A stretch of DNA of 35,201 nt from VRUE01 sp046733315 (GCA_046733315.1 JBKPOV010000073.1:1-35201), one strand, 5' to 3'; shown: positions 8,245 to 15,514, counted from the first letter of the stretch. Program-made: numbers and translations. The notes: generated from the sequence alone by a model not told the origin.

Positions 8245-8792
8245 ACACGTACGCAGTCATAGAGACCGGTGGCAAGCAGTACAAGGTCGAGAAGGGCACT
8301 TCGCTGCTCGTCGATCGACTGAGCGCCAAAGAGGGCGACAAAGTCACCCTGCGCCCGGTGATGTTCCGCGACAAGGAAGTCGTCGCCGGAGGCAAAGAGC
8401 TCGAGAAGGTCAAGGTCGAGGCAACCGTCTCCGAGCACCTGCGTGGGCCGAAGATCAAGGTCTTCAAATACAAGCCCAAGAAGGGCTACCGCCGCCGCGC
8501 CGGTCACCGCTCGGAGCTGACCAAGCTCGAGGTGACCGAGGTCAAACTGCTGGGACGCAAGCCGGCGGCGGCGAAAAAAGAAGAGCCTGCCGAGAAAAAA
8601 CCGGCTGCCGAGAAAAAACCAGCCGCGAAAAAAGAGCCCGCGAAAAAAGCGGCGGCTAAAAAAGAGACCGCGAAAGCGGCTGAGAAAAAGCCGGCTGCTA
8701 AAAAAGCCGCAGCCAAAAAACCGGCCGCAAAAGCCAAAAAACCCGCTTCCAAAAAAACGGCTGCTAAAAAGGATTCTGACGATGGCTCATAA
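8241..8792 (+). CDS. rplU: Ribosomal protein bL21 with long basic tail
   Basis: The first ~105 residues are an ordinary large-subunit protein bL21 (ViETGGKQYKVEKG at the start, HLRGPKIKVFKYKPKKGYRRRAGHR near residues 65-88). bL21 is normally about 100-105 residues; here about 75 more follow, made of Lys, Ala, Pro and Glu in repeats such as AEKKPA and AAKK, much like histone H1-type tails. Lys codons in this tail are mostly AAA, giving at least eight runs of six or seven A, whereas AAG dominates elsewhere. The ATG overlaps the rng stop and the end overlaps rpmA by 11 bp, so rng-rplU-rpmA form one unit. A tail on bL21 would lie on the ribosome surface; its role is unknown. Confidence 0.96.
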   Translation: MNTYAVIETGGKQYKVEKGTSLLVDRLSAKEGDKVTLRPVMFRDKEVVAGGKELEKVKVEATVSEHLRGPKIKVFKYKPKKGYRRRAGHRSELTKLEVTEVKLLGRKPAAAKKEEPAEKKPAAEKKPAAKKEPAKKAAAKKETAKAAEKKPAAKKAAAKKPAAKAKKPASKKTAAKKDSDDGS

Positions 8793-9033
8793 GAAGGGAC
8801 TTGGCTCAAGTCGCAACGGACGCGAATCCAACCCCAAGATGCTTGGGGTCAAGGTCTTCGCGGGCCAGAAGGTCTCCGGGGGCGAGATCATCGTGCGGCA
8901 GCGGGGGACGCGGTTCTGGCCTGGTGACGGCACCGGGCTCGGCCGGGATCACACGATCTTCGCGGCTCGTGCAGGGACGGTTGAGTTCAAGCCGTCTCGC
9001 AAGGGTCGGACGATTTCGGTTCTTCAGGACTGA
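8782..9033 (+). CDS. rpmA: Ribosomal protein bL27
   Basis: Large-subunit protein bL27, whose N-terminus reaches the peptidyl-transferase centre. The 83 residues begin MAHKKGLGSSRNGRESN, the classic family start, so no cleavable Firmicutes-type extension is present. GQKVSGGEIIVRQRGTRFWPGDGTGLGRDHTIFA matches the family core. The start lies inside the 3' end of rplU with an AAGGA about 8 nt upstream within the A-rich tail. A large palindrome begins 8 bp after the stop and separates the gene from obgE. Confidence 0.97.
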   Translation: MAHKKGLGSSRNGRESNPKMLGVKVFAGQKVSGGEIIVRQRGTRFWPGDGTGLGRDHTIFAARAGTVEFKPSRKGRTISVLQD

Positions 9034-9040
9034 CTCAGCG

Positions 9041-9123
9041 GGGGAGGGTTCGGCACCCCCTCCCAAAACGAGCGGCCGGCGGCCGCTCTTGAGTGTTTTG
9101 AGAGGGGGTGCCGAACCCTCTCT
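9041..9123. repeat. Large nested palindrome between rpmA and obgE
   Basis: Arms 9044-9069 and 9095-9120 pair over 26 positions with a single mismatch (C9063 against A9101); the outer 19 bp are perfect. A second hairpin, GAGCGGCC/GGCCGCTC with a 3-nt loop, sits at the centre (9070-9088). Each outer arm can also fold on itself. It has no long T-run. The likely role is a strong terminator after rpmA, or a cruciform-forming element; it leaves obgE to its own promoter. Confidence 0.8.
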
Positions 9124-9153
9124 CAGGGTCCAGGCGTCGTGAAGAGCGCGATC

Positions 9154-9159
9154 TACTCT
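9154..9159 (+). promoter_or_regulatory. Candidate -10 element for obgE (leaderless or nearly so)
   Basis: TACTCT fits TANNNT and ends 9 nt before the obgE ATG, so transcription would begin at or within two bases of the start codon. No Shine-Dalgarno sequence is present in the same stretch, which supports leaderless translation. Confidence 0.5.
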
Positions 9160-9168
9160 CCTTAGCTG

Positions 9169-10461
9169 ATGTACGACAAGGCGAAGATCTGGGTTGAGGG
9201 CGGAGCCGGCGGGAACGGGTGTATCTCGTTTCGTCGGGAGGCTCATGTGCCTCGTGGCGGGCCCGATGGCGGCGATGGCGGGCACGGGGGGGACGTGGTG
9301 CTGGTTTGCGATACGTCCAAGCGGGACCTCGCTGCGCTGAAGGGGAGCAAGCACTTTCGGGGCGGGCGAGGGAAGCATGGGGAAGGGTCGAACCGCCATG
9401 GCGGTAGGGGCGAGGACAGGGAGATCCCTGTTCCTGCTGGGACCCAGGCGGAGGCAGTTGATGGGAGTCGGGTGGATCTCGTCGAGGCGGGGCAGCGGGC
9501 TGTGGTCGCTCATGCGGGGCGCGGCGGGCACGGGAACAAGCGGTTTGCGAACTCGACCCGGCAGGCGCCGCGGTTTGCCGAGAAGGGGACCAAGGGCGAA
9601 GAGGGATGGATCGAGCTGCGGCTGAAGCTGCTGGCGGACGTCGGGCTGATCGGGCTGCCGAATGCGGGCAAGTCCTCGTTGCTGGCGCGGTTGACCCGGG
9701 CGGCGCCGAAGGTGGCCGACTACCCGTTCACGACGATCTCGCCGGTGTTGGGGACGATCGAGGGCGACGACCGGCAGGCGATCGTTGCTGACATCCCGGG
9801 TTTGATCGAAGGTGCCGCCGAAGGGGCGGGCCTGGGGCACGAGTTCCTCGCTCACGTCGAGCGCTGCTCGATGCTCGTCCACCTTGTCGAGCTGGCACCG
9901 CTGGAGGGGGAGCCGGCGGCGAACTACGACGCCGTGCGGACCGAGCTCTCGTCTTACGGGGCCCGTCTGGACCGGTTGCCGCAGCTGGTCGTGCTCTCGA
10001 AGCGCGATCTGCTGCCGCCGGAGCAGGTGGAGACGGCGGTGGAGGAATGGCGGCTGCGACTCGGCGATGCAGCCCTCGCCGTCCTGGCGGTCTCCTCGGC
10101 GACGGGCGAGGGCCTGGAGGAGCTGCGTGAGCAGATCCTCTCCTCCCTGCCCGCCCTGCCGGAGGCGCGACCCGATCGTGCCCCCGAGCTACCGAGCGAA
10201 TTCGAGGCCGAGCACCGCGTCTATCGCCCGGCGGGCGAGGGCGGCTACTCGGTCGAGCGCGAGGACGACGGCGCTTATCGCGTCACCGGGCGGGGCGTCG
10301 AGCTGCTCTTCGAGCGCCACGACATCGCCAACGAAGAGGCTCTCGCCTACCTCGAGCAGCGCCTCAACGAGATCGGCGTGATTGCCGCCCTGCGTGCCGC
10401 CGGTTTTAAGGCCGGCGATGACGTCCGCGTCGGCGAGCACGAGTTCGAGCTCTATCCCTGA
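9169..10461 (+). CDS. obgE: GTPase ObgE/CgtA
   Basis: Essential GTPase that binds the 50S subunit and acts in late ribosome assembly and stress control. The 430-residue protein has the glycine-rich Obg fold (residues 1-155, KIWVEGGAGGNGCISFRRE), the GTPase domain with P-loop GLPNAGKSS near residue 160 and switch II DIPGLIEGAAEG, and a C-terminal OCT domain (about residues 345-430). The ATG fits the family start. The first ~700 bp are strongly G-over-C on this strand and later parts are C-rich, an abrupt skew change inside the gene. It follows the L21/L27 genes as in most bacteria but behind a palindrome, and proA follows with a separate promoter. Confidence 0.96.
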   Translation: MYDKAKIWVEGGAGGNGCISFRREAHVPRGGPDGGDGGHGGDVVLVCDTSKRDLAALKGSKHFRGGRGKHGEGSNRHGGRGEDREIPVPAGTQAEAVDGSRVDLVEAGQRAVVAHAGRGGHGNKRFANSTRQAPRFAEKGTKGEEGWIELRLKLLADVGLIGLPNAGKSSLLARLTRAAPKVADYPFTTISPVLGTIEGDDRQAIVADIPGLIEGAAEGAGLGHEFLAHVERCSMLVHLVELAPLEGEPAANYDAVRTELSSYGARLDRLPQLVVLSKRDLLPPEQVETAVEEWRLRLGDAALAVLAVSSATGEGLEELREQILSSLPALPEARPDRAPELPSEFEAEHRVYRPAGEGGYSVEREDDGAYRVTGRGVELLFERHDIANEEALAYLEQRLNEIGVIAALRAAGFKAGDDVRVGEHEFELYP

Positions 10462-10514
10462 GCGAGCGGGAGGGGATCGGCGCCCTGCGGCGCCGTGCTC
10501 GTCAGGCGCCCAGC

Positions 10515-10520
10515 TACCCT
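10515..10520 (+). promoter_or_regulatory. -10 element of a predicted leaderless proA mRNA
   Basis: TACCCT ends exactly 7 nt before the ATG at 10528, placing the expected transcription start on the A of that ATG. The surrounding GCTACCCTT recurs upstream of tRNA-Cys. This favours 10528 over the ATG at 10522 as the true start. Confidence 0.55.
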
Positions 10521-10527
10521 TATGCCG

Positions 10528-11796
10528 ATGGCAGTCACGGCCAAGACAGTGCAGGAGACCTGCGCCGATGCACGGCGCGCATCGCGCCTCCTCGCCAGCG
10601 CGCCCACGGCCGTCAAGGACGCGGCGCTCGCCGCGATGGCGTCGCTGCTGAGCACGCGGACCGCGGAGATTCTCGAGGCCAATGCCGCCGATCTGGCCGA
10701 TCAGCGCGCCGCGGGGCTGAACCAGGCGCTGCGGGACCGCTTGACCCTGAGCGAGGACCGCGTCGCCACAATGGCCGAGGGCGTGCGCGCGGTGGCCGCG
10801 CTGCACGATCCGATCGGCGAGGAGCTGGAACGCAAATCGCTGACCAGCGGGCTTGACCTGCACAAGCTGCGGGTACCTCTCGGAGTCGTCGCGGTCGTCT
10901 ATGAGGCGCGGCCCAACGTGACGATCGATTGCGCCGCGCTGACGATCAAGAGCGGCAACGCGATCGTGCTGCGCGGCTCTCACTACGCCGAGCGGTCGAA
11001 TGCGGCGCTGGCGGCGGTGGCGCGCGAGGCGCTGGCCGAGGCTGGGCTGCCGGAGGATGCGGTGATGCTGGTATCGGTCGGCGAGGGGCACGTCGATCTG
11101 GCGGAGTTGGCGACGCAGGACGGTGTGGTGGATCTGTTGATCCCTCGTGGTGGCGAAGGCCTGAAGAACGCCCTCAAGGAGGTCGCGACCGTGCCGGTCA
11201 TCTACGCCGCCGCCGGCAACTGCCACGTCTACGTGCACGCCGATGCGGACCTGGCGATGGCGCGACGGATTGCCTTCAACGCGAAGACGCAACGTCCCGG
11301 CGTCTGCAACGCGGCGGAGACCTTGCTGGTCGACGCGGCGATCGCAGCCGACTTCCTGCCCGCGGCGCTGGTCGAGCTGGGCGAGGCCGGTGTCGAGCTG
11401 GTCGGCGATGCGCGGGTGCGGGAGCTGTGCGGTGAGGTCAAGCTCGGCACCGCGAACGAGGCCGACTGGGACACCGAGTACCTCGACCTCAAGCTGGCGG
11501 TCGCCGTCGTCGACTCGCTCGACGACGCGATAGAACACGTCAACGCCCACGGCACGGGACACTCGGAGGCGATCGTGACTTCTTCCAAAGCAGCGTCTGA
11601 ACGCTTTGAGGGTGAGGTCGATGCCGCCGTCGTCTACACCAACGCCTCGACCCGCTTCACCGATGGCTTCGAGTTCGGCATGGGCGCCGAGATCGGCAAC
11701 TCGACCCAGAAGCTGCACGCGCGCGGACCGATCGGGCTGCGTGAGCTGACGACCTACAAGTACGTCGTCCACGGCGACGGCCAAGTGCGTGAGTAG
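10528..11796 (+). CDS. proA: Gamma-glutamyl phosphate reductase
   Basis: NADPH-dependent reductase that turns gamma-glutamyl phosphate into glutamate semialdehyde in proline synthesis. The 422-residue protein contains RPNVTIDCAALTIKSGNAIVLRGS, and the catalytic cysteine is Cys260 in KTQRPGVCNAAETLL. ALTSxR-like nucleotide-binding features and the C-terminal NASTRFTDGFEFGMGAEIG segment are typical. Starts at 10495 (GTG) or 10522 (ATG) are possible, but the -10 at 10515 points to 10528. proB is not in the window. The gene overlaps nadD by 8 bp, so proA, nadD and rsfS are probably one unit, a common arrangement next to obgE. Confidence 0.95.
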   Translation: MAVTAKTVQETCADARRASRLLASAPTAVKDAALAAMASLLSTRTAEILEANAADLADQRAAGLNQALRDRLTLSEDRVATMAEGVRAVAALHDPIGEELERKSLTSGLDLHKLRVPLGVVAVVYEARPNVTIDCAALTIKSGNAIVLRGSHYAERSNAALAAVAREALAEAGLPEDAVMLVSVGEGHVDLAELATQDGVVDLLIPRGGEGLKNALKEVATVPVIYAAAGNCHVYVHADADLAMARRIAFNAKTQRPGVCNAAETLLVDAAIAADFLPAALVELGEAGVELVGDARVRELCGEVKLGTANEADWDTEYLDLKLAVAVVDSLDDAIEHVNAHGTGHSEAIVTSSKAASERFEGEVDAAVVYTNASTRFTDGFEFGMGAEIGNSTQKLHARGPIGLRELTTYKYVVHGDGQVRE

Positions 11797-12400
11797 CGGG
11801 CCCGCGGCCGGCATCGGCGTCCTCGGCTCGGCGTTCAACCCGCCGCACCTAGGCCATCTCGCCCTCGCCCAGGAGGCGCTCTGGCAGCTCGATCTCGAAG
11901 AAGTGATCCTGGTGCCGACCGGCACCGCGCCCCACAAGCGCATCGTCGACGATCCGGGTCGCGAGCTGCGCTTGGCGATGACACGGCTCGCCGCTGCAGA
12001 TGACTCGCGCTTCTCGGTCTCGACGCTCGAGGTCGAGCGCGACGGGCCGTCCTACACGTATGAGACCTTGGAGCAGCTTGCTAAGGACAGGGGCGATAGA
12101 GAGCTCGTCTTCGTGATGGGGGCCGACGCCGCGGTGGGCCTGGAGAGCTGGCGCGAGCCGCAGCGGGTCACCGAGCTAGCGCGCCTCGCGGTCGCCCGCC
12201 GTGCCGGCGTCTCAGAGGCCGACGTAGCGGCCGTGCTGCGCAGTCTCAACGCCGACGGGCGGGCAACGATGCTGGAGATGCCGCAGTTCGGTGTCTCCTC
12301 CTCGGCTGTGCGCGAGCGCGCAGCGGCGGGCCGGCCGCTGCGCTATCTGGTGCCGGAGTCGGTCGCGCGCTTCATCGAAGAGAAGGGGATCTACCGGTGA
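11789..12400 (+). CDS. nadD: Nicotinate-nucleotide adenylyltransferase
   Basis: Adenylates nicotinate mononucleotide to deamido-NAD in NAD synthesis. The 203-residue product has the nucleotidyltransferase signature GSAFNPPHLGHL near residues 12-23 (H-x-G-H), PTGTAPHK, a GADAA segment, and the C-terminal VSSSAVRER motif that corresponds to ISSTxIR. The first motif is slightly unusual: most relatives read GGTFDPPHxGH. The GTG start lies inside the end of proA, and the stop overlaps the rsfS GTG. No independent promoter is seen. Confidence 0.94.
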   Translation: MSSGPAAGIGVLGSAFNPPHLGHLALAQEALWQLDLEEVILVPTGTAPHKRIVDDPGRELRLAMTRLAAADDSRFSVSTLEVERDGPSYTYETLEQLAKDRGDRELVFVMGADAAVGLESWREPQRVTELARLAVARRAGVSEADVAAVLRSLNADGRATMLEMPQFGVSSSAVRERAAAGRPLRYLVPESVARFIEEKGIYR

Positions 12401-12819
12401 GCGACAAGGACAAGGCCGCCAGGGCGGTGGACACCGAGGCACTCGCCCACCGGCTGACCGAGCTGGCCGATGCCAAAGCAGCAAGCGAGATCGTGGTCCT
12501 CGACATGCGCGCGCTTGTCTCCTACACGGACTTTCTGGTCATCTGCACGGCGCGCAACGAGCGCCAGGCCCGTGCGATTTCCGACCATGTGAAGCTGGCG
12601 CTGAAGCAGGAAGGGGGATTGCTCCCCGGCGGCTCCGAGGCCGCCGAGACGGCTGGCTGGATCGTGCTCGACTACCTCGACTGCGTCCTGCACGTCTTCA
12701 CCGAGGAGGCGCGGCGTCGCTACGCGCTCGAGGACCTCTGGCGCGAGGCGCCGCGGCTCGAGTTGGGGGCGTCGCAGGATGGCGTCCGAGGGCACCTCTA
12801 CGGTGCCGCGCATGGGTAG
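12397..12819 (+). CDS. rsfS: Ribosomal silencing factor RsfS
   Basis: RsfS binds bL14 on the 50S subunit and blocks subunit joining when nutrients are low. The 140-residue protein has the conserved core YTDFLVICTARNERQARAISDHV and ETAGWIVLDYLDCVLHVFTEEAR, with RYALEDLWREAP at the end, all diagnostic. The GTG start overlaps the nadD stop; nadD-rsfS pairing is widespread. The short C-terminal extension after residue 125 (LGASQDGVRGHLYGAAHG) is not part of the family core and overlaps the next gene. Confidence 0.95.
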   Translation: MSDKDKAARAVDTEALAHRLTELADAKAASEIVVLDMRALVSYTDFLVICTARNERQARAISDHVKLALKQEGGLLPGGSEAAETAGWIVLDYLDCVLHVFTEEARRRYALEDLWREAPRLELGASQDGVRGHLYGAAHG

Positions 12820-13561
12820 CTTCAAGAGGGCGTTCCTCGGCTACCGGCGCTCCGATGTAGATGCGGCGCTGGCCGGGCGGGACGCACGGAACTCGGCATT
12901 GGAGCGCGACGTGGAGGTGGCGCTGACCGGCTGGCGCGAGGCGGCCGACGGGGCTGCCCGCGCCGAGGAGGAGCTCTCCTCGCTTTCGGCGATGGTGATC
13001 GAACGCGAGCGTGAGATTCGTGGCCTGCACGAGCGCTTGCTCGAGGCCAACGAACGGCACGACCGCAGCATCGCCTCGCTCGACTCGGTCTCAACCAAGC
13101 TGGATGAGATTCAGGCACAGGCTCGAGGTCAGGCCACCCGGATCAGGATGAAGGCGCTGCGCGAGGCGGTTGAGGTTGGACGACGGGCGCAGGAGCTGAC
13201 CGAAGCCCAAGCCGATGCAAGCACGGCTCTGCCGGGCGGCAACGGCAACGGCCCGCTCGAGCGAGCCGCCAAAGGTCTCTACGAGGGGCTGGTCAAAGTC
13301 GAGATCGGCCCGCTCGATGATTTCTCCCAGCTCGTCGGCTTCGAGGACGCCGCCGGCCAGATCGATGCCACTTCCGATATTTCTGTGGAGCGCTTTTCCG
13401 AGGGGCGTGCAACCCTCTCGATGCGGCTCAACGAACCGGTCGAGCTGCTCCGCGAGCTCGAGGAGCGCTCGCCACTTGAGTTCCGCGTTCGCCGCAGCGC
13501 CGACGATAACCTGATCCTCGACGTCGACGACGATCCGGGCCCTGAGCAGCGCGCCGCTTAG
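12812..13561 (+). CDS. DivIVA-like coiled-coil protein with unknown C-terminal domain
   Basis: The N-terminal SFKRAFLGYRRSDVDAAL resembles the DivIVA/GpsB membrane-binding motif (a turn followed by G-Y-x-x-x-x-V-D). Residues about 20-130 are a Glu/Ala/Arg-rich coiled coil. After a Gly/Asn linker near residue 145 comes a compact domain (about 165-245: KVEIGPLDDFSQLVGFEDAAGQ, then alternating strands) that I recall from other Thermoleophilia proteins but cannot name; its pattern suggests an alpha/beta ferredoxin-like fold, which is inference. The start may be 12812, which puts the DivIVA motif at residue 3, or the in-frame ATG at 12779, which adds 11 residues. It overlaps rsfS. A role in polar or septal organisation is likely but not shown. 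Confidence 0.7.
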   Translation: MGSFKRAFLGYRRSDVDAALAGRDARNSALERDVEVALTGWREAADGAARAEEELSSLSAMVIEREREIRGLHERLLEANERHDRSIASLDSVSTKLDEIQAQARGQATRIRMKALREAVEVGRRAQELTEAQADASTALPGGNGNGPLERAAKGLYEGLVKVEIGPLDDFSQLVGFEDAAGQIDATSDISVERFSEGRATLSMRLNEPVELLRELEERSPLEFRVRRSADDNLILDVDDDPGPEQRAA

Positions 13562-13578
13562 CTGCTCGCGGTGCCGGG

Positions 13579-13584
13579 TAGGGT
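13579..13584 (+). promoter_or_regulatory. -10 element of a predicted leaderless DUF2630 mRNA
   Basis: TAGGGT ends exactly 7 nt before the ATG at 13592, the same geometry as at proA and at the secreted protease gene. No Shine-Dalgarno site lies in between. Confidence 0.5.
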
Positions 13585-13591
13585 GAGCGGC

Positions 13592-13840
13592 ATGGACGAC
13601 GAGCAGGTACTCAGTCGCATCGACGAGCTGGTCAAAGAGGAGGAGGGCCTCCTGCACCGCCACGATGGCGACGCCGAGCCACTGAGCGACGAGGAGCGAG
13701 CGCGCCTCGAGGAGGTCAAAGCCCGTCTCGACAGCGCCTGGGACTTCCTCCGCCAGCGCCGCTCCCTGCGCCAGTACGGCCTTGATCCCGACAAAGCGAC
13801 GCCGCGCGATCCGGACACGGTCGAGCACTACGAGGGCTAG
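13592..13840 (+). CDS. DUF2630 family protein
   Basis: An 82-residue, highly charged helical protein matching the DUF2630 family of actinobacteria: MDDEQVLSRIDELVKEEEGLL at the start, a central E-E-x-x-x-L-x-x-V helix, and WDFLRQRRSLRQYGLDPD near residues 50-67. The family is short, cytoplasmic and of unknown function. The ATG at 13592 is preferred over the GTG at 13571 because it fits the family N-terminus and the -10 element at 13579. It ends 29 bp before tRNA-Cys. Confidence 0.88.
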   Translation: MDDEQVLSRIDELVKEEEGLLHRHDGDAEPLSDEERARLEEVKARLDSAWDFLRQRRSLRQYGLDPDKATPRDPDTVEHYEG

Positions 13841-13853
13841 CCCTCAACGCCGC

Positions 13854-13859
13854 TACCCT
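13854..13859 (+). promoter_or_regulatory. -10 element of tRNA-Cys
   Basis: TACCCT lies 10 nt before the mature tRNA 5' end, the same spacing as the TAGATT of tRNA-Val. It lies just after the DUF2630 stop codon. Confidence 0.55.
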
Positions 13860-13869
13860 TCATCCGCCC

Positions 13870-13940
13870 GGCGCCTTGGCGGAGTGGCTACGCAGCGGCC
13901 TGCAAAGCCGTTTACACCAGTTCGATTCTGGTAGGCGCCT
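13870..13940 (+). tRNA. tRNA-Cys (GCA)
   Basis: A complete cloverleaf: acceptor stem GGCGCCT pairs with AGGCGCC (13933-13939), the anticodon loop CTGCAAA gives anticodon GCA for cysteine, and the T arm is ACCAG-TTCGATT-CTGGT. The discriminator is U at 13940, as expected for tRNA-Cys. The 3' CCA is not encoded. Its length of 71 nt is normal for this species. Confidence 0.95.
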
Positions 13941-13943
13941 TAA

Positions 13944-13958
13944 GCCCGCGGAGCGGGC
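13944..13958 (+). terminator. Hairpin after tRNA-Cys
   Basis: GCCCGC and GCGGGC pair around a GGA loop 3 bp after the tRNA. No T-run follows, as is common for terminators in high-GC actinobacteria. Confidence 0.4.
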
Positions 13959-13992
13959 GGCCCTGGGCGGGCGCGTTTGCCTGACCGGTCGA

Positions 13993-14008
13993 AGCCCTCC
14001 GGAGGGCT
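13993..14008 (-). terminator. Perfect 16-bp palindrome at the end of the leftward secreted-protein gene
   Basis: AGCCCTCCGGAGGGCT is a perfect palindrome starting 1 bp beyond the stop codon of the leftward gene at 14010-14420. As RNA it would form a 6-bp stem with a 4-nt loop. It is placed to act as terminator for that gene. Confidence 0.5.
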
Positions 14009-14009
14009 G

Positions 14010-14420
14010 TTAGAGACCGACCCGCGCCCGGCCATGAAAGTGGTGGTCACATCTGGCGACGGGTTCGTGGCGTACGAACACACAGTATTCGTCGATCCCG
14101 TGGATTCGATAGCGCACAATGGCGAGCTTCGAATGATTAGTTCGCTCATAGAGTGCCACGGTCGTCACGCCGATATAGGAGGCATCGCCGATGACCCAGC
14201 TGACCTTGCAGCGCCGGACGTTGAGTGAGATTTTGCGCTTGCAGTTGACCGCCCCGCCGGCTCTGTACTCATAGCCTTCGTGGAAGCGCCGGTTCAGTGC
14301 TTCCTGTGTGGCGTAGCTCGCAGCGGAACGCTTGAGGTGCACAGGGGGACCCGCGCTTGCCACCGCGGCCGTCGCGAGGGTCACGGCGAGTACTCCCAGG
14401 CTCATCGGTCGAAAATGCAT
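14010..14420 (-). CDS. Small secreted hypothetical protein
   Basis: A 136-residue protein with a signal peptide (MHFRPMSLGVLAVTLATAAV, probable cleavage after ASA near residue 23). The mature part has NCKRKISLNVRRCKVSWVIGD and DEYCVFVRHEPVARC, with four cysteines that could form two disulphides. I recall similar short secreted proteins with a C-x-V-x-W-x-x-G-D motif in Solirubrobacterales, without known function. Codon choice and GC content are less extreme than in the flanking genes. It is transcribed away from the protease gene; the 83-bp divergent gap holds -10 elements for both. Confidence 0.7.
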   Translation of the reverse strand: MHFRPMSLGVLAVTLATAAVASAGPPVHLKRSAASYATQEALNRRFHEGYEYRAGGAVNCKRKISLNVRRCKVSWVIGDASYIGVTTVALYERTNHSKLAIVRYRIHGIDEYCVFVRHEPVARCDHHFHGRARVGL

Positions 14421-14426
14421 GCGCCG

Positions 14427-14432
14427 ATCCTA
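14427..14432 (-). promoter_or_regulatory. -10 element of the leftward secreted-protein gene
   Basis: On the minus strand TAGGAT ends 6 nt before the ATG at 14420, so a leaderless or nearly leaderless mRNA is predicted. Confidence 0.45.
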
Positions 14433-14490
14433 AGTGCATTTGCTTGTAATTGGTCGATCGATCAAGTGGATATTGGTCGTTGCGAGTAAG

Positions 14491-14496
14491 TAGACT
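14491..14496 (+). promoter_or_regulatory. -10 element of the secreted protease gene
   Basis: TAGACT ends exactly 7 nt before the ATG at 14504, predicting transcription from the start codon. The DNA upstream is AT-rich for this genome. Confidence 0.5.
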
Positions 14497-14503
14497 GCTC
14501 ACG

Positions 14504-15514
14504 ATGAACGCGTGTGGCATGGGGGGGCTTTGCGCTTTTGCGTGGGCTGGACGACGCGCGATCGTCGGGGTTGCCTTGCTGGCGACAGCTGGCGCGGCGG
14601 CGGGCGCCTCAGTCGCGACCGCCCGGGTCGTGCCCGCTGGGCAGACCGAAAGCGCCACCGCGTTTTGGACACCGGCGCGGATGAAACGCGCGCAACCGCT
14701 TGATCTGCACCTGTCGGGTCCAGCGAAGGTTAAGTTCAGCGGCCCGGCCGAGTCGGCGGGCGTGTCTCCACGGGTGTATCCACCGCTTGAGTCGACTTCT
14801 TCCGCGACGGCGAGCTCGAGCTTCGAAACCGTGGCGGACCCGACGGCCGCGACAAGTCGTGTGCACGGGGCCGTCTTCATCGAGACGCCGTTCGGGCTCG
14901 GGCGCTGCTCGGGCACCTCGGTCAACGCGCCGAACTACAGCGTGGTTTTTACGGCGGCGCACTGCATCCACAGCGGTGGCCGGCGCGGGCGCTGGGTCAA
15001 TTTTCGCTGGGTTTTCGTCCCCGGCTACCGCTACGGGCAGCGGCCATTTGGCGTCTTCCCGGCTAAGTGGATCGATACGACACGCCAGTGGCGCACAACC
15101 GGCAGCGAGAACTTCGACGTGGGGGCCGCCGTGGTCGGTCGCAATCAACGGGGGCAGGTGTTGGCGAAAGCCGTCGGTGGGACTGGCATCGCCTGGGGTT
15201 TGAAGCAGAAACAGGTATTCGACATTCACGGCTATCCGGCGGCCCCGCCTTTCGACGGCGAAACGCAACAGCTCTGCAGCCAAACTCCGTTTTTGGGCCA
15301 CGACCCGCGCTCGTTCCTGATGCCGGGGCCACTCAACCTTGCGGTTGACTGCAACGTCACCGGCGGTGCTTCGGGCGGGGGATGGACAATCCGCGGCGAC
15401 ATCCTCAACAGCGTCACCAACTACGGCTACGGGGACGATCTCGCCACCGACTTTGGCGCTTACTTCGGCAAGGAAGTCGGGCGCCTCTTTCACCGTGCGG
15501 GGCAGGTCAGGTGA
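14504..15514 (+). CDS. Secreted trypsin-like serine protease
   Basis: A 336-residue exported protein. Residues about 10-45 form a signal peptide (AWAGRRAIVGVALLATAGAA), followed by a roughly 85-residue Ser/Thr/Pro-rich propeptide or linker. The chymotrypsin-fold catalytic triad is visible: His153 in VVFTAAHC, Asp205 in ENFDVGAAVV, and Ser290 in CNVTGGASGGGW. The serine motif departs from GDSGGP and resembles the glutamyl-endopeptidase/V8-like branch. An in-frame GTG-type start at 14450 is excluded because the -10 element lies at 14491. Its stop overlaps the next gene, another secreted protein, suggesting co-expression. Substrate unknown. Confidence 0.85.
   Translation: MNACGMGGLCAFAWAGRRAIVGVALLATAGAAAGASVATARVVPAGQTESATAFWTPARMKRAQPLDLHLSGPAKVKFSGPAESAGVSPRVYPPLESTSSATASSSFETVADPTAATSRVHGAVFIETPFGLGRCSGTSVNAPNYSVVFTAAHCIHSGGRRGRWVNFRWVFVPGYRYGQRPFGVFPAKWIDTTRQWRTTGSENFDVGAAVVGRNQRGQVLAKAVGGTGIAWGLKQKQVFDIHGYPAAPPFDGETQQLCSQTPFLGHDPRSFLMPGPLNLAVDCNVTGGASGGGWTIRGDILNSVTNYGYGDDLATDFGAYFGKEVGRLFHRAGQVR

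Noticed and set aside
8571..8760. Programmed -1 frameshift in the A-runs of rplU
   Set aside because: The runs lie as AAA AAA in the zero frame, not as the A AAA AAG heptamer, and no downstream stimulator or meaningful alternative frame is evident. Transcript slippage remains possible.
8504..8809. Hydrophobic Ala/Phe-rich frame antisense to the bL21 tail
   Set aside because: It is simply the complement of the Lys/Ala repeats and has no independent support.
10189..11943. A 584-residue open frame on the minus strand across obgE, proA and nadD
   Set aside because: It is antisense to three clear genes. High GC content makes such shadow frames long, and its composition (Arg/Asp/His/Leu-rich) shows no domain.
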